DNA of 64,000 nt from Patescibacteria group bacterium UBA6220. Lineage in GTDB: Bacteria > Patescibacteriota > Minisyncoccia > Minisyncoccales > Minisyncoccaceae. Shown piece by piece: positions 50,611 to 58,814 of the stretch. The DNA lies in contig DISC01000006.1 of assembly GCA_002421745.1 (NCBI GenBank), positions 99,924 to 163,923 of the forward strand. The letters are read 5' to 3'. The position numbers and the translations under genes were made by a program. The notes under the pieces were generated by a model, which saw only the letters and a list, made by a program, of their open reading frames with translations, was not told the DNA's origin and did no database searches. How positions within the stretch are numbered: position 1 is the first letter of the stretch; every line of letters begins with the position of its first letter.

Positions 50611-51966
50611 TTATGGCATTAGATTTTTAATAAAATTCCCGATCTTTCCAAACAATTTTCCAGACAAGCCATCTTCACCCCCTTTACCATTTTCCAAACC
50701 ATCTTCGTCAAAATCATCTATGACTAATCCACAAACCGTAGCAAAACACGGATCTTTTATTTGCTCATTAAAACCCTTGGGATATCCAACTCGACAAGGC
50801 AAATTAAATTCTTTTTTAGCCAAATCTATCATTCCTGGCATTTTTGATCCGCCACCAGTTAAAACCACTCCACCCGGCAACATTCCATGTCTTGAAACTT
50901 TTTTAATTTCTGCCGCTACCAATTCATATATTTCACCTACCCTTGCATCAATTATTTTTCTTAAATCTTTTTCGCTAAAAGTAAGTGTATTTTTTTTATC
51001 TTTTTTTGTTTTAACTTTATTTAATCTTGATTTTTTTGAATCATCAATCAATTCTATAATTTTATTTTCAGAAATATCCTCTGGTTCTTTTTCATTGTCA
51101 AACAAAGAAATATCCATTTCTATTCTCTTATTTGATTGACTCCCAGGCAAAGAACACGCTCCGTGCTCTTTTTTGATTTTTTCGGCTATTTCTATTTCTG
51201 TTTTAAAGCCAATGGCAATATCATTGGTAATATTAGCCGAACCTACTGGAAAAACAGCTAAATCCAACAACTTACCCTCTTCAAAAATAATAACACTCGT
51301 AGTAGAAGCTCCAATATTAACCATTACTACTCCCAATTCGCGCTGTTCCGGTGTTAAAACCGAACGAGCATCAGCGATAGGAGAAGGAACAATATTTTCA
51401 ACATCCAATTCCACACCAGCCCCGATTCCAGCCTCTAAAATATTATCTAAGTCTGAAGAAAAAGCAGATAACAAAAAGGCTTCCAATTCGAGACGAGTCC
51501 CGTGCAATCCCAATGGATCTTTTATTTCTTTTTCTCCATCCAAAATCCATTCTTTGGGAAAAATATCCAAAATATCTTTATTGGTTGCTTGCAAATTTAC
51601 AGCTTTGGTATTTTGAAAAATCCTATCTTTATCTTCTTGAGAAACTTTTTGATCGGCTCGTCCCACCAAAATCAAACCTCGACTGGAAATTAATTGCAAT
51701 TTATTGCCATTAATATTAACAAACACCTCTGAATCATGCGATCTTTTATTTCCCTGCATTTGGTCAGATTTTTCTATTAATTCCTGAATTTTTTTAGAAA
51801 CCTCGGATACGTTTTTTATTCTTCCTTTTTGTATTCCAAAAGATTTTATCTTATCCAAAAAAACCACATCCAAAATTTTGCCGGTTTCAAAATCTTTTTT
51901 TACCGCCAAAATTTTAATAGTATCGGTTCCGATATCTATTCCGGTAGTAATTTGTATTTTGGACAT
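50611..51966 (-). CDS. ftsA: FtsA-like actin-fold cell division protein
   Basis: This encodes 451 residues. TTGIDIGTDTIKILAV (phosphate 1), VVMVNIGASTTSVIIF (phosphate 2) and GVVLTGGGSKMPGMIDLA (adenosine) are the actin-fold motifs, and an SHS2/1C domain sits after residue 85. A charged insertion at about 262-318 (KEPEDISENKIIELID, KTKKDKKN) is not usual. The C-terminal GKLFGKIGNFIKNLMP is an amphipathic membrane-targeting helix. It recruits FtsZ to the membrane. Confidence 0.9.
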   Translation of the reverse strand: MSKIQITTGIDIGTDTIKILAVKKDFETGKILDVVFLDKIKSFGIQKGRIKNVSEVSKKIQELIEKSDQMQGNKRSHDSEVFVNINGNKLQLISSRGLILVGRADQKVSQEDKDRIFQNTKAVNLQATNKDILDIFPKEWILDGEKEIKDPLGLHGTRLELEAFLLSAFSSDLDNILEAGIGAGVELDVENIVPSPIADARSVLTPEQRELGVVMVNIGASTTSVIIFEEGKLLDLAVFPVGSANITNDIAIGFKTEIEIAEKIKKEHGACSLPGSQSNKRIEMDISLFDNEKEPEDISENKIIELIDDSKKSRLNKVKTKKDKKNTLTFSEKDLRKIIDARVGEIYELVAAEIKKVSRHGMLPGGVVLTGGGSKMPGMIDLAKKEFNLPCRVGYPKGFNEQIKDPCFATVCGLVIDDFDEDGLENGKGGEDGLSGKLFGKIGNFIKNLMP

Positions 51967-52018
51967 AATTTTTAATTTTTTCCACGCAAGACTAACTTAT
52001 GGAATTGTTTTTTAAACT

Positions 52019-52471
52019 TTATTTATTTTCAAAATTAAATCTAAACAAGGTAAGATATTTCTCTTGTTTTGTAAACATTTTTTGGGCAGCAACACCTCCC
52101 TGCTCGTGCTCAAACCCTTTAAGGTGAAGCAAGGCATGTATAAGAACTCTGGCTAATTCTTTTTCAAACGGCTCTTTTGCGCTCTTAGCGTTTTTTTGAA
52201 CCTCTTTCAGGCAAATAATTATTTCCGGTTCGGAAAAATCTTTTAATTTTAATTTTTTTTCAAATTTTCCGAAAGAAAGCACATCGGTTGCCTTATTTAT
52301 TCCCCTATATTGCTTGTTAAGTTTTTTAATTTCTTCGGAATCAACTAAGGCAATTGATAAATCTGCATTTGTGCTGATTTTTTCTTTGACTAAAATTTTT
52401 TTTGCAATATTTTTTAAAAATTTTTCGTCTATTTTAATACCTTCATGGGTAAGATTATTTATTGCCAACAT
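52019..52471 (-). CDS. ybeY: Endoribonuclease YbeY
   Basis: This encodes 150 residues of UPF0054. The zinc site is LIHALLHLKGFEHEQGG (HxxxHxxxxxH), and the core strand is RGINKATDVLSFGKFE. It takes part in 16S rRNA 3' maturation and ribosome quality control. Normal length. Confidence 0.93.
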   Translation of the reverse strand: MLAINNLTHEGIKIDEKFLKNIAKKILVKEKISTNADLSIALVDSEEIKKLNKQYRGINKATDVLSFGKFEKKLKLKDFSEPEIIICLKEVQKNAKSAKEPFEKELARVLIHALLHLKGFEHEQGGVAAQKMFTKQEKYLTLFRFNFENK

Positions 52472-52605
52472 TTTTGTACTCTCATTTTACTAAATATAAA
52501 AAATTAACGCAAGTTTACAAGATGCCCTAAAAAATTTCTAATTTTAAACCCATCAAATAAAAGCTTTATTGTTGTTTTTCTCTGTTTTTTATCTAAAAAA
52601 AACAA

Positions 52606-52631
52606 AAACCGCCCCATTGGGCGGTTTAGAT
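52606..52631 (-). terminator. Terminator of the DGR operon (first of a near-identical pair)
   Basis: AAACCGCCC-AATG-GGGCGGTTT on the minus strand followed by TTGTTTTTTTT. An almost identical hairpin at 56019-56043 closes the other side of the DGR. Confidence 0.88.
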
Positions 52632-52649
52632 TTTAATTACTTATTAAGC

Positions 52650-53840
52650 TTATTTGTCGTCCGTTACTAAAATCTTCTTATAATCATCAGAATAACAAAT
52701 AAAATTGTAAAAATCCGACAACAACCTTTGCGTTAATATTTTTTTACGAAGCTGACAAGTATTATATTGCCCCATAATCCCTAAATACGAATTTACGCTT
52801 GCTAAAAATAGATTTAAATCTTTTTCGCTAAGTTCAAAATTTCTTTCCATTAAAAAAACATTCCATTGTTGAATTCTGTCATAAAAATTTCCTTTTGTTC
52901 GACTGCCGACATAAGTGCGATACGGCTTGATACACGCACCGAGAAATCGCACCCCTTTTCCAAAATATTGCAAATATATCTTTTTTGGATGAATTTTCAA
53001 ATAAAGTTCGCTTTCCAAATAATTATCTATAAACGGAATAATGGATTTAAGATATTCCTTGTCTGGGTGAACTATTACGATATCATCCACATAACGTCCG
53101 TAATATTTACAACCTAGCGTATACATAACAAAATGATCAAAATCATTAAGATAAACATTGCCAAATAATTGCGACGTAAGATTGCCAATAGGCAAGCCCC
53201 TATCCTCTTCCGCAAAAAATAAGCTTTTATTTTTGGGCAATCCTTGCCAGTCTTCCTTGTTGCCTGTTATCCTGCATCTTTTTTTTGAATCATGAAATAT
53301 GATTTGATGGACAAGGCTCAAAATCAGATCGACATCAAAATTTTCTATTGCGCGATAACGAATCAAAACCTTTTTCACTTTTTGATACAGAATGTCGCGA
53401 TCAATACCCATAAAGTATCCCTTAATATCCAACTTCAAAACATAACAATCTTTTTTGTAATTTTCCGAACAAGAGCGGATAAAATGATTTAATCGCTTAA
53501 TGCCATACGATGTTCCTTTGCCAGCTCTACAACTGTACGTGTCATTAATAAATAAACGTTCAAAGATGGGGCCAATGTAATTATAAACAAAATGATGAAC
53601 AATTCGATCTCTGAAATCAGCCGCAAAAATTTCTCTTTGCAAGGGTTTGAACGAAATAAAACAAACACTTGGACGAATTACGTATTTTTCGCTTATAATT
53701 TCTTTGTATAATTTAAAAAGCTTTGTCTCGTAGTTTTCTTCAAAAGATAAGGCATTGAAAGTAAATCTTTTGTTTTTGCGCGCATCGTAATAAGCTCGGA
53801 ACAAATCACATAAAGTTTTGTTAACAACAATATTTGTCAT
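52650..53840 (-). CDS. DGR reverse transcriptase
   Basis: This encodes 396 residues. RT motifs: KLDIKGYFMGID (motif with catalytic Asp), GLPIGNLTSQLFGNVYLNDFD (216-236; the LPxGNxTSQ form is the DGR signature replacing the QG of other RTs) and YVDD at 250-253. Length is normal. It copies the template-repeat RNA with errors at adenines and seeds transfer to the variable repeat. Located 57 bases downstream of the TR, with hairpin CCGGGCAA/TTGCCCGG between them. Confidence 0.95.
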   Translation of the reverse strand: MTNIVVNKTLCDLFRAYYDARKNKRFTFNALSFEENYETKLFKLYKEIISEKYVIRPSVCFISFKPLQREIFAADFRDRIVHHFVYNYIGPIFERLFINDTYSCRAGKGTSYGIKRLNHFIRSCSENYKKDCYVLKLDIKGYFMGIDRDILYQKVKKVLIRYRAIENFDVDLILSLVHQIIFHDSKKRCRITGNKEDWQGLPKNKSLFFAEEDRGLPIGNLTSQLFGNVYLNDFDHFVMYTLGCKYYGRYVDDIVIVHPDKEYLKSIIPFIDNYLESELYLKIHPKKIYLQYFGKGVRFLGACIKPYRTYVGSRTKGNFYDRIQQWNVFLMERNFELSEKDLNLFLASVNSYLGIMGQYNTCQLRKKILTQRLLSDFYNFICYSDDYKKILVTDDK

Positions 53841-53854
53841 AATAATATAAATTA

Positions 53855-53878
53855 CCGGGCAACCTATTGATTGCCCGG
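53855..53878 (-). other. Hairpin between template repeat and RT gene
   Basis: A perfect eight-base stem (CCGGGCAA / TTGCCCGG) with an eight-base loop, immediately downstream of the TR. DGR template RNAs need a structured segment 3' of the TR for priming; this is the candidate. Confidence 0.6.
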
Positions 53879-53896
53879 AAACTATTATCAGTGCTA

Positions 53897-54071
53897 AGGC
53901 AACGCACGGAAAACCCGTAAGCCTTGGCGTTCGTGTTCCGGTTCACCCTAGCCTCGCTTGAATTCAGGTTCCGTTTCCAGGCCGAACCACCGGAATCCGT
54001 GGAGGACCATAAGTTCGTGTTCACGGAACGGTTGTTGAAAGTACCGTCCGTATTCCGGTTGCCAGGCAAGA
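53897..54071 (-). repeat. DGR template repeat (TR)
   Basis: 175 bases matching the variable repeat at 54773-54947 without gaps. Fourteen differences fall at positions where the TR has A on the coding (minus) strand; one internal difference does not (TR T, VR G). Translated in the VR frame the TR carries Asn (AAC) codons where the VR has Tyr, His, Arg, Ala and Asp. It is part of an untranslated RNA; the open frame across it is not a gene. Confidence 0.95.
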
Positions 54072-54227
54072 CTGAAAGGAGCCAAACGCCGCAAAAATAA
54101 TCACTTAATTCTTTTTGCTTTCCTAGTAAAAAGCAAAAATTACATACCTCGCAATCGCGAGAAGATTATTGAACTGATAAAGGCTCGCTTGTTCTCGCCG
54201 TAGCAAAAAAACAACTCCGGCCCGATA

Positions 54228-54569
54228 TTATTTTTGTGAACTCTGCCAAGCAGCAAGCTGTTTGGAAACTATTTCGATCCTTTCATTAAGATAAACAAAT
54301 TTTCTTAAATTTATTTGTCTCAAATCTTGTAAAATTCTCAGACTCAAACGGATCATTTCTATGTTTTCCCTGGCCGATTGGATGATCTGCTTTTTTGAAA
54401 CACTACTATTGGCGCGATAGATATTTTTCATCATTTCTATGCCTTCTTTTTTAATATCTTCCCCAAGCGTAAACTTATACTCCCTGTTAAAATTTCTCGT
54501 GGATATTATCAACTGCACCAAAAGATCATAACCAGCTTTATACACAGACAGAGAACTATAATTGCTCAT
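54228..54569 (-). CDS. avd: Avd-like four-helix-bundle accessory protein
   Basis: This encodes 113 residues, all helical: YSSLSVYKAGYDLLVQLII, YKFTLGEDIKKEGIEMMKNIYRAN, ARENIEMIRLSLRILQDLRQI, then FVYLNERIEIVSKQLAAW. It is the four-helix-bundle (23S rRNA intervening-protein-like) family that forms the basic pentamer bound to DGR reverse transcriptase and template RNA. It lies between the target gene and the TR as in the canonical order. Confidence 0.9.
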   Translation of the reverse strand: MSNYSSLSVYKAGYDLLVQLIISTRNFNREYKFTLGEDIKKEGIEMMKNIYRANSSVSKKQIIQSARENIEMIRLSLRILQDLRQINLRKFVYLNERIEIVSKQLAAWQSSQK

Positions 54570-54595
54570 TGTTTATTCTGTTTACTGATAATATT

Positions 54596-54653
54596 TAATG
54601 TTTGGGTTTGTATCCGCCCCCGCTTTACGGATGTCGGATAGACCCAAACATTA
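54596..54653. other. Long hairpin 1 downstream of the DGR target
   Basis: A perfect 12-base stem, TAATGTTTGGGT / ACCCAAACATTA, with a 34-base loop that is itself GC-rich. It is the most distal of three hairpins between the variable gene and avd. Confidence 0.7.
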
Positions 54654-54666
54654 ATAGACAAACTTG

Positions 54667-54704
54667 CACAGTTACGCAATTTTGAAATCAAAATTGCTAC
54701 TGTG
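54667..54704. other. Long hairpin 2 downstream of the DGR target
   Basis: Outer stem CACAGT / ACTGTG and inner stem GCAATTTTG / CAAAATTGC, separated by a small asymmetric bulge, four-base loop. Confidence 0.7.
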
Positions 54705-54708
54705 TAAG

Positions 54709-54748
54709 CCCAAGCCATTAATTTTGCTTTGCAAAATTGTGGCTTGGG
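54709..54748. other. Long hairpin 3, directly after the variable gene
   Basis: CCCAAGCCA / TGGCTTGGG with inner stem AATTTTGC / GCAAAATT and a three-base loop, 14 bases beyond the target gene stop. DGR targets are known to need a DNA hairpin just past the variable repeat for efficient retrohoming; this is the best candidate. Confidence 0.8.
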
Positions 54749-54762
54749 TAGACTGGAAGAAA

Positions 54763-55840
54763 TTAGTTCTTGAGGCAACGCACGGAAAACCCGTAAGCCT
54801 TGGCGTGCGTGTACCGGTACACCCTAGCCTCGCTCGAATACAGGGCCCGATCCCAGGCCGAACCACCGGAATCCGTGGAGGACCATAAGTACGTGTACAC
54901 GGAACGGCGGTTGAAAGTCCCGTCCGTATTCCGGTAGCCAGGCAAGAGAGCTGTAAATCCCGTGGAATTGGTTCCGCCCGAAGTAAGAAGAGAAAGCTTG
55001 GAACCTTCGTTGGTTCCCAACCAGCCAGTGGTGGTCGCATCATAAGGAAAAGCCGTAGAACCATTAATTGCTCGCTCTAACGTAGTCCATTCGTCGTGTG
55101 TCGGTATATGCCAACCTGGAGGGCAAATACCCTGTACTCCGGGAGTAGTCACGTAACCCATAGCCTCATCCCAAGAATAGAGCCCGCCGTAAGTGGAACA
55201 GCTGCCACTGGTGGTGTGTCCGTTTTCATTAGCGCCATTGCACCATTTTTCAATAATCCCATTATTAGTTGGCATTGTGGCAGGTGAAGCAATCATTGTT
55301 CCTATGTCCAAATTTTCTCGAAGCCAGCATTGAGTTCCAATGACAACCGTATTATATATTTTTCCTCCGTAACTGACCGCTTCGCAAGTTCCAGCAGAAG
55401 AATTAAGAGCGTATGCCCTAGTATCGGAAAGCGTGGCTGCAATCGTAAAATTAGTTCCATCAGAAATATATGTATAATATCCGGAAACCGGATCCTGAGG
55501 AAAAGCAGTAAAATAGTTAGGAATTAAGGCCGTAGCCAAAACCGAACAAGGAGTAGCGCCTCCACCAATAGTACAAAGCGTTGCCTGAATGGGATAAGCT
55601 CCGCTATTAGCACTATACATCATTACAGCCTTTCGAATAGAATCAATATTCGCTTTTCTTTTAGCGTCATTAGCCGAATTAATAGCCCCGCTCATAGAAA
55701 CAAAAACTAAACCGGAAAGGATCCCAATTATCGCAATTACAACCAAGAGCTCAATCAAAGTAAATGCTGATATTTTTCTATTCCCAGCCCTACAAGAGAG
55801 AGAGAGAGAGACGACTTAAACTTTTCTTACTATTTTTCAT
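54763..55840 (-). CDS. DGR variable protein: pilin-like N-terminus fused to a C-type-lectin-fold domain
   Basis: The pilin frame (stop at 54763) reads FTLIELLVVIAIIGILSG at its start, a type IV prepilin hydrophobic helix. A helical pilin stalk (to about 60) and a pilin head-like region follow, then from about 140 a Fib_succ_major/FGE-like domain (CWLRENLDIG, CPPGWHIPTHDEWTTLE, YGFSVRCL) whose last 60 residues are the variable repeat. No good start exists in this frame: the upstream ATG at 55840 (MKNSKKSLSR) is one base out of frame across a (TC)8 tract. With nine or six repeats it gives MKNSKKSLSRLSLSLSCRAG and then NRKISAFTLIELL, a proper prepilin leader. Probably phase-off in this assembly. 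Confidence 0.88.
54773..54947 (-). repeat. DGR variable repeat (VR)
   Basis: 175 bases at the 3' end of the pilin-like gene, aligned to the TR at 53897-54071. The low-coordinate end (AAGGCTTACGGG...TTGCC on the minus strand) is identical in both and marks the initiation-of-mutagenic-homology side. Variable codons include those for Tyr at NTYLW, VYRYTH and PGYRN positions. Confidence 0.95.
55796..55811 (-). repeat. (TC)8 dinucleotide tract in the DGR target leader
   Basis: Sixteen bases of perfect GA on the plus strand (TC on the coding strand), 29 bases after the ATG at 55840. Slippage by one unit changes the frame. With eight units the ATG frame ends at the TAG at 55790-55792. Confidence 0.9.
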
Positions 55841-55847
55841 TAAAATA

Positions 55848-55853
55848 ATTATA
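55848..55853 (-). promoter_or_regulatory. -10 element of the DGR operon
   Basis: TATAAT (minus strand, preceded by AG) ends seven bases before the ATG at 55840, so transcription should begin at or near the start codon. It would drive target, avd, TR RNA and RT up to the terminator at 52606-52631. Confidence 0.6.
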
Positions 55854-56018
55854 CTAAATTTTATTAAAAAAGAAAAGTAAATTAAAGAAATACTCACACG
55901 ATTCTAGCTGTTTTTCTTTTGTCATTATTGTACCATATATCAAAAAAAAAAAAAACGATTTCACTTGTGGATAAAAAATCCACTAAAATATATTATACTA
56001 CATTTTTTGCGGATTTTA

Positions 56019-56043
56019 AAAAACCGCCCCATTAGGCGGTTTA
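56019..56043 (-). terminator. Terminator of the hisS-rpsU-yqeY run
   Basis: AAACCGCC(T)-AATG-GGGCGGTTT then TTTTAAAA on the minus strand, starting nine bases after the yqeY stop. It differs by one base from the terminator at 52606-52631. Confidence 0.88.
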
Positions 56044-56051
56044 GCTTTCAA

Positions 56052-56552
56052 TCAAATGTTTTCCAGTTTTTCTTTTACAATTTTTGCAACTAAGTTTCCA
56101 TCAGCCTTTCCTTTTGTTTGAGGAGAAACCTCTTTCATTATTGGTCCGATATCTTTCATTCCCTTGGCTTCGATTTTTAAAATCGCATTTTCAACTATTT
56201 TACTAATTTCTTCTTCGGTTAATTCTTTGGGAAGATATTTCATCAAGATCGCTAATTCAATTTTTTCTTTTTTTACCAAATCATCTCTACCTCCTTGTTC
56301 AAATCCAGCAATACTATCTCTTCTTTTTTTTACTTCCGAAGAAATAACTTCTATTATCTCTTCGTCAGAAAGTTTAACCTTATTTTTAAGTTGCTCTTCA
56401 TCTAGATTTGGCTCAAGTTCCAAAACTTTCACCCTTTTATCCATTTCTTTATTAAAAATAGATGAAGTAACCATTCTTAAAGTAGAAACAGCTGTTTCGT
56501 TTTTTTCTTTTAAAGCTGAAATTAAATCTTTTTTAATTTCTTCAATTAACAT
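56052..56552 (-). CDS. yqeY: YqeY/GatB-tail protein
   Basis: This encodes 166 residues. LIEEIKKDLISALKEKNETAVSTLRMVTSSI...EKI-like opening and KKEKIELAILMKYLPKELTEEEI are the YqeY signatures; the C-terminal part matches the GatB tail domain (IEAKGMKDIGPIMKEVSPQTKGKADGNLVAKIVKEKL). Possibly involved in tRNA-dependent amidation or tRNA binding. Three bases downstream of rpsU, the conserved pairing. Confidence 0.9.
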   Translation of the reverse strand: MLIEEIKKDLISALKEKNETAVSTLRMVTSSIFNKEMDKRVKVLELEPNLDEEQLKNKVKLSDEEIIEVISSEVKKRRDSIAGFEQGGRDDLVKKEKIELAILMKYLPKELTEEEISKIVENAILKIEAKGMKDIGPIMKEVSPQTKGKADGNLVAKIVKEKLENI

Positions 56553-56555
56553 ATT

Positions 56556-56768
56556 TTATTTAGTTTTACCTAATTTTTTTAATTTTTGAAATTCTTTTTT
56601 CTTTTCTTCCCTCACTAAAGCTGCTCTTTGTTTTAAATTTTCACTTTTTTCTCTTTTAACAAACTTTCTTTTTCTGGCTTCAATAAGAATACCACTCTTT
56701 TGCACAGCTTTGGTAAATCGATAAACCAAAGATTGTGATGTTTCTCTTTGTTGTTTTTGAATTTTCAT
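56556..56768 (-). CDS. rpsU: Ribosomal protein bS21
   Basis: This encodes 70 residues, very basic. SLVYRFTKAVQKSGILIEARKRKFVKREKSENLKQR fits bS21: an N-terminal helix, then RKRKFYEKPSEKRKR-like segment. It binds the 30S platform near the 16S 3' end. Upstream is hisS with an 11-base gap. Confidence 0.85.
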   Translation of the reverse strand: MKIQKQQRETSQSLVYRFTKAVQKSGILIEARKRKFVKREKSENLKQRAALVREEKKKEFQKLKKLGKTK

Positions 56769-56778
56769 AATCTTTTAA

Positions 56779-58074
56779 TTAATCTTCTTTTAATCTTGTT
56801 TTAATTTCTTTTATTATTTCCTCTTGCTTAACTTCGGATTGCTTGCCTGTTTCCATATTACGCATCATTACGGTTCCCTGCAAAGCTTCTTTTTGTCCGA
56901 TTATCAAAACACTTTCAATTCCCATCTTGCTTGCCATCCCCATTTGAGATTTTAACGAGTCCCGACTAAATGATTCTGCAACCTTGATATTAGCCTTGCG
57001 CAAATCTTCCATAATAGCCAAACTTCTTTTTTTTGCCAGAGGACCGATTTGAGCTAAAAATACTTCTGATTTTGGCAAAGATTTCGGTTTATATCCCCTT
57101 TCTTTCATTAAAGCAACTATTCTTTCGACGCCCCCGGCCATTCCACAAGAAGGAACTTCGGGACCACCCAACATCTTTGCTAAATTATCATATCTTCCGC
57201 CTCCTGACAAGGCTCCCTGAGACAAACCCTCAACATTTGGAACAGGAGCGGATTCAACCTCAAAAACTGTTTTTGTGTAATAATCTAAGCCTCTTACCAA
57301 GTTGGCATCCAAAATATAGGGAATTTTTAACTCATCTAGATACTCCAAAACTTCTTTAAAGTGCGTATGACATTCTTCGCAGAGAAAATCTATGGTTTGT
57401 GGAGCCCCAGCCAATACTTCGCGACATTTTTCATTTTTACAATCCAAAACCCTTAAAGGGTTACCTTTTAGTCTTTTTTGACAATCAGAACACAAGGATT
57501 TTTTGTTTGATTTCAAAAATTTGATTAAAGCCTTACGGTAAACCGGACGACAATTTTCATCACCAATAGAATTTATTTTTACTATCAAATCTCCCAGCTT
57601 TAATTCTTGTAAAATAGCGTATAAAATTGAAATTAATTGCGCATCAGCAAGAGCATCTTTTTCTCCCAAAATCTCGGCGCCAAATTGATAAAACTGTCTA
57701 AATCGTCCAGCTTGCGGTCGCTCATGTCTAAAAAAAGGCCCAAAATACCAAAGCTTAATCGGTTGCGGCATTGATTGAAATCCATGTTGAATATATGCTC
57801 TGACTATCGGAGCCGTACCTTCGGGACGCAAAGCTAAAATATCTTTACCTCCTTTTGTTTTAAAGGTATACATTTCTTTTTCAACAATATCTGTCAATTG
57901 CCCTATTCCCCTAGAAAACAATTCCGCATCCTCCAAAATAGGAGTATCTATTTTTTTAAATTGATAAAAATTTAACACACTTTTAGCCGCCTCGGCAACC
58001 GCCTCATAATAAGGCTGATCTTCGGGCAAAATATCGTGTACTCCGGTTGGATTTTGAAATTTTGGCTTACTCAT
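56779..58074 (-). CDS. hisS: Histidyl-tRNA synthetase
   Basis: From MSKPKFQNPTGVHDILPED the protein has 431 residues. Class II motifs: motif 2 in LWYFGPFFRHERPQAGRFRQFYQFGAE, histidine A box LVRGLDYYTKTVFEVE, and motif 3 in CGMAGGVERIVALM. A Cys-rich insertion (CSDCQKRLKG, CKNEKC, CEECHTHF) is present as in many HisRS. The C-terminal anticodon-binding domain is complete. Start four bases after lepB; the longer start at 58101 overlaps lepB. Confidence 0.95.
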   Translation of the reverse strand: MSKPKFQNPTGVHDILPEDQPYYEAVAEAAKSVLNFYQFKKIDTPILEDAELFSRGIGQLTDIVEKEMYTFKTKGGKDILALRPEGTAPIVRAYIQHGFQSMPQPIKLWYFGPFFRHERPQAGRFRQFYQFGAEILGEKDALADAQLISILYAILQELKLGDLIVKINSIGDENCRPVYRKALIKFLKSNKKSLCSDCQKRLKGNPLRVLDCKNEKCREVLAGAPQTIDFLCEECHTHFKEVLEYLDELKIPYILDANLVRGLDYYTKTVFEVESAPVPNVEGLSQGALSGGGRYDNLAKMLGGPEVPSCGMAGGVERIVALMKERGYKPKSLPKSEVFLAQIGPLAKKRSLAIMEDLRKANIKVAESFSRDSLKSQMGMASKMGIESVLIIGQKEALQGTVMMRNMETGKQSEVKQEEIIKEIKTRLKED

Positions 58075-58078
58075 ATAT

Positions 58079-58654
58079 TTAATAGATTGAATTTGGATCA
58101 CCCTCGTCTTGAATCAAAGCTTCAAAAGGAGAAAGACGCACAAATGTTTTACCAACTATATTAGAAATCGGCAATACTCCCCAAATTCTAGAATCAGAAG
58201 AATTATTACGATTATCTCCCAAAACAAAATATTCATTTTGCCCTAAGGTAATCGCATCCATAGTATTATTTTTAAACCACTCATTTATAAGATCTTCTGA
58301 AAGATAAGCGCTTTCAACTAATTTTTGAGTAACACCGGCTGTAGTTATAAAAATTTGGGCGTCTACAATCTCAATAGTCTCTCCGGGTAATCCAATTATT
58401 CTTTTAATGTATTTGTAGGCCGGATCTCTGGGATATTTAAACACAATCACATCCCCTCTTTTGGGCGCCTGTAATCTATAAGAAACCTCATCTACAATTA
58501 GATAATCAGCTGAATGATAGTTTGGCTCCATTGATTGTCCATTAACCACAAAAGGCTGAAAAACAAAAAATCTCACAGGTATAACTATGAGTAAAGCAAT
58601 GGCTACCAACTTAACGGTATCTAATATATATTTTACTATATCTTTAACTTCCAT
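58079..58654 (-). CDS. lepB: Signal peptidase I
   Basis: This encodes 191 residues. A TM helix (about 12-30), then VNGQSMEPNYHSADYLIVDEV with the catalytic Ser, YKYIKRIIGLPGETIEI with the catalytic Lys, and FVLGDNRNNSSDSRIWG. It removes Sec signal peptides outside the membrane. It starts the hisS-rpsU-yqeY run and is divergent from pth. Confidence 0.95.
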   Translation of the reverse strand: MEVKDIVKYILDTVKLVAIALLIVIPVRFFVFQPFVVNGQSMEPNYHSADYLIVDEVSYRLQAPKRGDVIVFKYPRDPAYKYIKRIIGLPGETIEIVDAQIFITTAGVTQKLVESAYLSEDLINEWFKNNTMDAITLGQNEYFVLGDNRNNSSDSRIWGVLPISNIVGKTFVRLSPFEALIQDEGDPNSIY

Positions 58655-58801
58655 TTGCTATAATATACATTAAAATTGCTTTTTTGGCAATAATTTTAAT
58701 ATGCAAAAATCGCCTTTAATATTTTAAAAATATTAGTCTTTATTCCTTTTGTATCAATAAAGCAAACATACCCCTTTTGCCAAATTTAATTAAAAAAAGT
58801 A

Positions 58802-58807
58802 TAATCA
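58802..58807 (+). promoter_or_regulatory. -10 element for pth-dprA-topA
   Basis: A TATAAT on the plus strand lies seven to nine bases upstream of the ATG at 58815; short leader, as at other genes here. Confidence 0.4.
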
Positions 58808-58814
58808 ATTTAAT

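Noticed and set aside
53821..54069. Open frame MPGNRNTDGTFNNRSV across the template repeat as a gene
   Set aside because: It is the untranslated DGR template copy of the target 3' end; it has no start signal and runs into the RT gene region.
54672..55064. Arg/Pro-rich antisense frame across the VR
   Set aside because: Shadow of the GC-rich variable repeat; its composition follows from the complementary strand.
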